Under the pieces are notes generated by a model that was not told the origin of the DNA, did no database searches, and saw only the letters and a list, made by a program, of their open reading frames with translations. From the NCBI GenBank assembly GCA_030642865.1, contig DAOWMW010000065.1:1-7282 (forward strand): 7,282 nucleotides of DNA. Direction: 5' to 3'. This document shows positions 5,622 to 7,282 of the stretch, piece by piece. Position 1 is the stretch's first letter; each line of letters starts with the position of its first letter. This DNA comes from Desulfobacteraceae bacterium. Its GTDB lineage: Bacteria; Desulfobacterota; Desulfobacteria; Desulfobacterales; BuS5. Both the position numbers and the translations under genes were made by a program.

Positions 5622-6729
5622 TTTTATAAAAATAGCTCTTGACCTTGCAAAACAGGGGGCAGGTTTTACATCTCCAAATCCCATGGTGGGAGCTGTTATT
5701 GTCAAAGATAACGAGATTGTGGGAAAGGGTTTTCACGAGGCTGTGGGGAAAGCCCATGCAGAGGTTAACGCAATTAATGATGCTGGTCTTTTGGCCAATG
5801 GCGCTACCTTGTATGTTACTTTAGAACCCTGCAATCATATTGGCCGCACCCCTCCATGTACAAAAAAAATAGCATCCTCCGGTATAAAACGTGTAGTCGT
5901 AGCCATGCGGGACCCTAACCCCCACGTGCAAGGTGGCGGGATCGACTTTTTGACTGATATCGGGGTAGAGGTTGCTACAGGTATCTGTGAAAATGAGGCA
6001 AAAAAACAGAATGAAATATTTATAAAATATATTAATACTAAACGTCCATTTGTAATTGTAAAATGTGCTGCAACTTTAGACGGGCAGATTGCGACAATGA
6101 CCGGGGATTCAAAATGGGTGACTTCTGAAAAGTCAAGGGAGTATGTCCATGGGTTAAGGCATTTATGTGATGCAATCATGGTGGGAATCGATACCGTGAA
6201 AAGAGATGATCCAGCCCTGACAACCAGGCTGGATGGAATAAATTGCCTGGATCCTGTAAGGGTAATACTCGACACCCACCTTTCTATTCCTGAAGAGGCT
6301 AAAATACTGGGGATGGATTCGAATTCAAAAACAATTATCATAACAGGGGATTCCTTTTCAAAAGATAAAAAAAAAAGGATTGAAAAAAAAGGAGCCCTGG
6401 TCGTAAATTCACCTGTTAAAAATGCTTTAATCGACCTTGATCATTTAATCGATTACCTGGGAAGCATTAATATTACAAGCCTTTTGATAGAAGGGGGGGG
6501 GAAGGTTATTGCATCTGCTTTTAAGGCAAAAATAGTAGATAAGATAAACTTTTTTTATGGATCTAAAATACTTGGTGGCAATAACGGAAAATCGATTTGT
6601 AATGGTTTGGGTCCGGCATTAATGAAAGATAGTATCCAGATACAGGATATTGATGTAACCCTGTTCGGGAATGATGTTTTGATTGAAGGGTATGTCTGGC
6701 CTAAAAGAAATATGCAGTGCCCAAAGTAG
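5608..6729 (+). CDS. ribD: Bifunctional riboflavin biosynthesis protein RibD (pyrimidine deaminase/reductase)
   Basis: A 373-residue cytoplasmic enzyme of normal length for RibD, catalysing the second and third steps of riboflavin synthesis: deamination of the GTP cyclohydrolase II product, then NADPH-dependent reduction of the ribosyl chain. The N-terminal cytidine-deaminase-like domain (about 1-145) has the zinc site HAE (50-52, catalytic Glu52) and PCNHIGRTPPC with Cys75 and Cys84; the family-typical SPNPMVGAVIV is at 22-32. The C-terminal reductase domain (about 147-366) has KCAATLDGQIA (152-162), SKWVTSE (168-174), GIDTVKRDDPALTTR (193-207) and LLIEGGGKV (292-300). The start at 5608 aligns with the family N-terminus (MNDEY) although no ribosome binding site is seen and the ATG lies in a heptamer repeat; coupling from upstream ATGs is possible. 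Residues 296-298 are encoded by nine consecutive G (6493-6501). No FMN riboswitch is apparent upstream and no other rib gene follows in the window. Confidence 0.97.
   Translation: MNDEYFIKIALDLAKQGAGFTSPNPMVGAVIVKDNEIVGKGFHEAVGKAHAEVNAINDAGLLANGATLYVTLEPCNHIGRTPPCTKKIASSGIKRVVVAMRDPNPHVQGGGIDFLTDIGVEVATGICENEAKKQNEIFIKYINTKRPFVIVKCAATLDGQIATMTGDSKWVTSEKSREYVHGLRHLCDAIMVGIDTVKRDDPALTTRLDGINCLDPVRVILDTHLSIPEEAKILGMDSNSKTIIITGDSFSKDKKKRIEKKGALVVNSPVKNALIDLDHLIDYLGSINITSLLIEGGGKVIASAFKAKIVDKINFFYGSKILGGNNGKSICNGLGPALMKDSIQIQDIDVTLFGNDVLIEGYVWPKRNMQCPK
6493..6501 (+). repeat. Nine-G homopolymer inside ribD
   Basis: Nine consecutive G form three GGG codons (Gly296-298) of the reductase-domain EGGGK motif. 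In an AT-rich gene this is an unusual, slippage-prone tract. The frame is intact here. Confidence 0.85.
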
Positions 6730-6843
6730 AAGTTCATAAGTTAGAAGGGTTTTCAGCAGATAAAGCGTAAATATTCGGGTTGGTACTTTTTTTTCAGGTT
6801 TTACAAAAAATTCGGAACAAAATGAACGAATAATTGCTGGAAT

Positions 6844-6873
6844 GGAACCAATAACCGGTTGCCGTATTGTTCC
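6844..6873. repeat. Hairpin GGAACCAATA / TATTGTTCC
   Basis: GGAACCAATA (6844-6853) pairs with TATTGTTCC (6865-6873) with one bulged base and an 11-base loop. It stands 3 bases from the GTAGGGGCACGG dyad, so both may belong to one repeat unit. Confidence 0.45.
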
Positions 6874-6876
6874 TCC

Positions 6877-6904
6877 GTAGGGGCACGGCGCACCGTGCCC
6901 CTAC
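6877..6904. repeat. REP-like perfect dyad GTAGGGGCACGG
   Basis: GTAGGGGCACGG (6877-6888) and CCGTGCCCCTAC (6893-6904) are perfect 12-bp inverted repeats around a CGCA loop. This GC-rich block stands out sharply from its AT-rich surroundings and resembles short dispersed palindromes with GTAGGGGC ends known from many bacterial genomes. No T-run follows, so an intrinsic terminator role is unlikely, though it could stabilise the ribD mRNA end. Confidence 0.7.
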
Positions 6905-7018
6905 CATCAACAATTGCAATAATTCAATGCACCACATTTTATATTCTGGTCAATTTCTCGGTTTTTAACCATTTATTTACTGGGTGTATCCTTTTGTTAG
7001 GCATCAAGAGGAGATACT

Positions 7019-7282
7019 ATTTATGATACAAGACGAGCATATGAAGAATGGGGAGAAGCATTAAAGCATTTAGAATTAAGTGTGCAAGTACAATTTGCGT
7101 CATCCTCTGGCTACGTTACATATGAAACAATAGAAGTGCAAAATGAAGAGCTACAAATAATTTACCAAAAGGGAAAAACGAAACCAAAAAAAGAAACTGT
7201 TAACGGTTTAATTATAAAAAAACTGCGTATAAACCATGGATTTATGCGATTTAAAGTTTCCCGGCCAAACAAAGAAAAAACG
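7019..7282 (+). CDS. Unidentified protein, 5' part only; non-ATG start or frameshifted
   Basis: An open frame of at least 88 codons runs off the right edge; a stop at 6998-7000 bounds it on the left. I do not recognise the product. It reads IYDTRRAYEEWGEALKHLEL..., a charged amphipathic helix, then a likely beta-rich stretch (VQVQFASSSGYVTYETIEV) and a Lys-rich part ending in RPNKEKT. AGAGGAG at 7007-7013 is a good Shine-Dalgarno, but the ATG it best serves (7023, spacing 9) is in another frame and stops after 13 codons at 7064. In frame, only ATT at 7019 (spacing 5) is available near it; GTG at 7082 would be a late alternative. One extra base, for example in the GGGG run at 7050-7053, would join the ATG to this frame. 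All five glutamines are CAA and leucines are mostly TTA, unlike ribD, where CAG prevails, which hints at a foreign origin. No signal peptide or membrane segment is seen. Confidence 0.5.
   Translation, partial: MYDTRRAYEEWGEALKHLELSVQVQFASSSGYVTYETIEVQNEELQIIYQKGKTKPKKETVNGLIIKKLRINHGFMRFKVSRPNKEKT

Larger units (their letters stand above)
6730..7000. other. Non-coding gap after ribD with hairpins
   Basis: No supportable gene on either strand. It holds two hairpins (6844-6873 and 6877-6904) enclosed by a loose outer inverted repeat, GAATAATTGC (6828-6837) with GCAATAATTC (6916-6925), 9 of 10. An 8-9 base T-run near 6787-6794 has no hairpin before it, so no intrinsic ribD terminator is clear. 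TTGCAA at 6914-6919 lacks a good -10 at proper spacing, so a promoter for the next ORF is not supported. Confidence 0.5.

Noticed and set aside
6996..7002. GTTAGGC, which fits the integron recombination core GTTRRRY, just upstream of the right-edge ORF as in a gene cassette
   Set aside because: The pattern is short enough to occur by chance here, and no matching RYYYAAC partner or folded attC structure could be found upstream; TTTTAAC at 6963-6969 fails the first position and the spacing is too short.

Overview
This is an AT-rich bacterial window with long A and T homopolymers inside reading frames. All recognisable genes lie on the + strand. A tandem pair of periplasmic DUF1329 proteins, a peptide/nickel-type ABC transporter and an nrdR-ribD pair would fit a Gram-negative sulfate-reducer-type organism (Desulfobacterota, Desulfobacterales-like). 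That assignment rests on gene content and style, not on a database match.

Layout. (1) 1-222 and 314-1282: the last 73 residues of an OppD/DppD-type ATPase, then a complete OppF/DppF-type ATPase. These are the distal end of an oligopeptide/dipeptide importer operon whose permease and binding-protein genes would lie to the left. (2) 1327-1355: a near-consensus sigma-70 promoter starts a new unit. (3) 1481-2839 and 3155-4516: two full-length, signal-peptide-bearing DUF1329 paralogues, alike over their whole length and separated by a 315-bp gap that holds a strong dyad. (4) 4517-5098: non-coding DNA with two different long palindromic elements side by side. One is a 131-bp element with 16-bp terminal inverted repeats exactly flanked by a 6-bp direct repeat, so MITE-like. 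The other is a 167-bp near-perfect palindrome. (5) 5045-5073: a good promoter right after the second palindrome, then nrdR (5099-5542) and ribD (5608-6729), a common pairing in which the ribonucleotide-reductase repressor precedes the first riboflavin gene. (6) 6730-7000: non-coding DNA with two hairpins, one a perfect 12-bp GTAGGGGCACGG dyad of the dispersed REP type. (7) 7019-7282: the start of an unidentified AT-rich reading frame that runs off the right edge. It has a good Shine-Dalgarno but no in-frame ATG, so it has either an ATT start or a one-base frameshift.

How the genes work together: the ABC ATPases power uptake of peptides or similar solutes. The DUF1329 proteins are exported and probably act in the periplasm in lipid or envelope trafficking, although no partner transporter is present here. 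NrdR and RibD are housekeeping genes. The riboflavin genes that often follow ribD are not in the 550 bp downstream, where repeats and a foreign-looking ORF are found instead. I see no CRISPR array, tRNA, rRNA, transposase gene or recognisable defence system. The parts least explained by known genes are the two palindromic elements, the heptamer repeat over the ribD start, and the right-edge ORF.
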